From positions 1,572,160 to 1,636,159 of the forward strand of contig NZ_JALKAN010000001.1 of assembly GCF_023015965.1 (NCBI RefSeq): a stretch of 64,000 nucleotides of DNA. Reading direction: 5' to 3'. Origin of the DNA: Allomuricauda sp. F6463D (lineage in GTDB: Bacteria > Bacteroidota > Bacteroidia > Flavobacteriales > Flavobacteriaceae). The first letter of the stretch is position 1; each line of letters opens with the position of its first letter. A program made the position numbers and the translations under genes. Shown here piece by piece: positions 62,694-64,000 of the stretch. A model generated the notes under the pieces. The model saw nothing but the letters and a program-made list of their open reading frames with translations, made no database searches and was not told where the DNA came from.

Positions 62694-64000
62694 TCAGTTT
62701 TTAATGAACTTATGGCTATAAGACTTATTCTTCGCTTTGACGTAAAGGATATAGGTTCCCTTGGCCAATGCGTTTACATTAATATCTACTTGGCCATTTA
62801 TTGGCTTGGCACTTAGATACATTACTTGGCTTCCAGAGTACGAGAGCAGACTTACCTCTACTTGTTTATCCAAAAGATTATCCATTACCAAATGAATCAT
62901 ACCGTTCGAAACCGGATTGGGATAGACAAGAATATCGCCCCCGATATTGATAACTTCGGAATATTCCCCTTGGCAATTTTTATCAGTAGAAACTTTTAAT
63001 GTGTTTATCCCTTTTGTCAAAGGTAAATCAATGGAACTCTGGGTTGTTGTGTACAAAGTACCGTTCAATTGGATGTAATATATATTTCCACCGGACAGGG
63101 CCAAATTCACTTCCTTTTGCTGCAATCCGGTTTTTGCCTGTACATTTAGTGACTCAGGTTCGGAAACTGTTATATCAAAACATTGGCTGTAGGAAGGAAA
63201 TTCTGTTGGATTTATACAAATTTGATAGTTTCCCGAAGTCAAACCCTTAAAAGAAATTTCATTGGAAAAAACATCTGTTTCGTTCATTCCGTCTCCTGTG
63301 AAGGAAACTTCGTAATCAAGAGTTTCCAATGCCGTAATGCTGACGGAGCCGTTGGCTGAGCCTTCGCAGGATGTTCCTGTTGTCCTAATAGAAAAGTTAT
63401 TGACGGGTAAGTGAAAAGTATCACAGCCATAGATATCCACTGTACTTCCCTCTGGAGTGCCAGGACATTGGTCAAGGTCATCGGGAACACCATCACCATC
63501 CATGTCCCCTGGAGGGGCAACAAAAGTTTCAAAATTCCATTCTGCCTGGCCCGGTTCATTTTTAATGATAACACTAAGGGTATGGGCCTCATCCTTTAAG
63601 CGCACCCTATGAACATCTTGAAAAATAAAGTATGCCAAAGTCTGGTCGTCCACCTCAAAAGGAACGTACTTATTCGGAATAAAACCACTCTGATATCTTC
63701 CTGTTGTTGAAATTCGGAGTTGGTCCATATCCCCAACAAGCCATGAGGAATAGCCACCATGATATTTTTCGGCTATGTTAAGGGCATTGTTGGATGCATT
63801 GAGCTCAAAACCTCCACCTTGATGTTCATCGGCCAATACTCCATTAATGAACAATCGGGTAATATTTTCGGTATTGGACACTGCTATATGTGCCCATGTG
63901 TCAAAAGGAATGGTGATACCTTCTGCAGAGGAAGAAAGTTCATTGCTATCGGAATAGGATTTAAACCTTACGGCATAATCCGAAGCTGATACATTTACAA
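62694..64000 (-). CDS. LamG/type IX secreted surface protein, partial (runs off right edge)
   Basis: The frame is open to base 64000, so the start lies outside. It reads, from the right edge, a LamG domain (RFKSYSDSNELSSSAEGITI; WAHIAVSNTENITRLFINGVL; WLVGDMDQLRIS), a thrombospondin type-3-like Ca2+ repeat (DMDGDGVPDDLDQCPGTPEG), an SprB-like repeat (FSIRTTGTSCEGSANGSVSITA) and a type IX C-terminal sorting domain (ILVYPNPVSNGMIHLVM to YILYVKAKNKSYSHKFIKN). A GTG at 63881 is only a Val inside the LamG domain, not a start. It is a paralogue of the LamG/sorting part of the C10 peptidase. Confidence 0.88.
   Translation of the reverse strand, partial: VNVSASDYAVRFKSYSDSNELSSSAEGITIPFDTWAHIAVSNTENITRLFINGVLADEHQGGGFELNASNNALNIAEKYHGGYSSWLVGDMDQLRISTTGRYQSGFIPNKYVPFEVDDQTLAYFIFQDVHRVRLKDEAHTLSVIIKNEPGQAEWNFETFVAPPGDMDGDGVPDDLDQCPGTPEGSTVDIYGCDTFHLPVNNFSIRTTGTSCEGSANGSVSITALETLDYEVSFTGDGMNETDVFSNEISFKGLTSGNYQICINPTEFPSYSQCFDITVSEPESLNVQAKTGLQQKEVNLALSGGNIYYIQLNGTLYTTTQSSIDLPLTKGINTLKVSTDKNCQGEYSEVINIGGDILVYPNPVSNGMIHLVMDNLLDKQVEVSLLSYSGSQVMYLSAKPINGQVDINVNALAKGTYILYVKAKNKSYSHKFIKN

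Noticed and set aside
62694..63881. Complete 395-aa gene starting at 63881
   Set aside because: The codon there is a GTG within a LamG domain; the frame stays open to base 64000 with coherent domain sequence.
1..64000. CRISPR arrays
   Set aside because: No direct repeats with regularly sized unique spacers of CRISPR type; the 21-bp array has only 6-7 conserved bases per unit and no cas genes nearby.

Overview
The window looks like chromosome from a marine-type flavobacterium (Bacteroidota, Flavobacteriaceae). Signs of this are low G+C, TAnnTTTG-type -7 promoter elements, type IX secretion C-terminal sorting domains, a tmRNA encoding the tag GENNYALAA, and Bacteroidetes-specific families (DUF6660, HYC_CC_PP, BfmA/BtgA, RteC, TraN). 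I cannot name a genus from sequence alone.

Layout. (1) 1-15.1 kb is ordinary backbone: a large TPR protein running off the left edge, lemA plus a DUF3137 partner, ftsE, polyphosphate glucokinase, a lipoprotein, typA, two tandem small outer-membrane-type paralogues, kdsA, DUF1801, DUF808, a small-multidrug-export-type protein and a saccharopine/alanine-dehydrogenase-like enzyme. (2) At 15.31-15.71 kb lies an intact tmRNA gene, which is the apparent insertion point of mobile DNA. (3) 15.9-18.7 kb holds two IntDOT-like tyrosine recombinases in tandem, separated by a truncated 3' half of a tRNA-Asp gene with its own terminator. (4) 18.8-27.6 kb is a rearranged accessory block: a CDF-like cation transporter, a 5'-truncated conjugation gene traN, and a five-gene minus-strand operon: AAA+ ATPase with a C-terminal HTH, S8 peptidase interrupted by one in-frame stop, two tiny membrane proteins, and a truncated Cap4-like nuclease. 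The operon sits behind seven CGTAAT boxes spaced exactly 21 bp apart. Next come DnaC-like, DnaD-like and excisionase-like genes and rteC. (5) 27.7-51.8 kb is a metal-resistance island: a P1B-4 ATPase, a Fur-family regulator, a CzcB-like adaptor and a CzcA-CzcC fusion (Zn/Co/Cd type), then a copper/silver set (CusB with DUF3347, PepSY, CopB-type ATPase, HMA and AraC-HMA proteins, haem-binding protein, TolC, CusA, HYC_CC_PP). (6) 52.2-57.8 kb carries a second RsgA-type GTPase and a mobilisation module (coupling protein, DUF5712 relaxase-type protein, BfmA/BtgA, candidate oriT, RadC, Ssb). (7) 57.8-59.3 kb has large DNA/RNA hairpins and a decayed IS21 istA. (8) 59.4-64 kb is surface/secreted: a C10 cysteine peptidase with LamG and type IX sorting domains, a lipoprotein, and a LamG/type IX protein running off the right edge.

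How it fits together. The 15.7-58 kb stretch reads as a conjugative or mobilisable element that has lost almost all of its tra genes (only the 3' part of traN remains) but keeps mobilisation functions and a large metal-efflux cargo. The two near-identical promoters with TGCACAnnnTGTGCA operators, in front of DUF6660 and HYC_CC_PP genes, suggest that both metal operons answer to one regulator. The best candidate for something undescribed is the AAA+/S8-peptidase operon with its 21-bp-phased box array.
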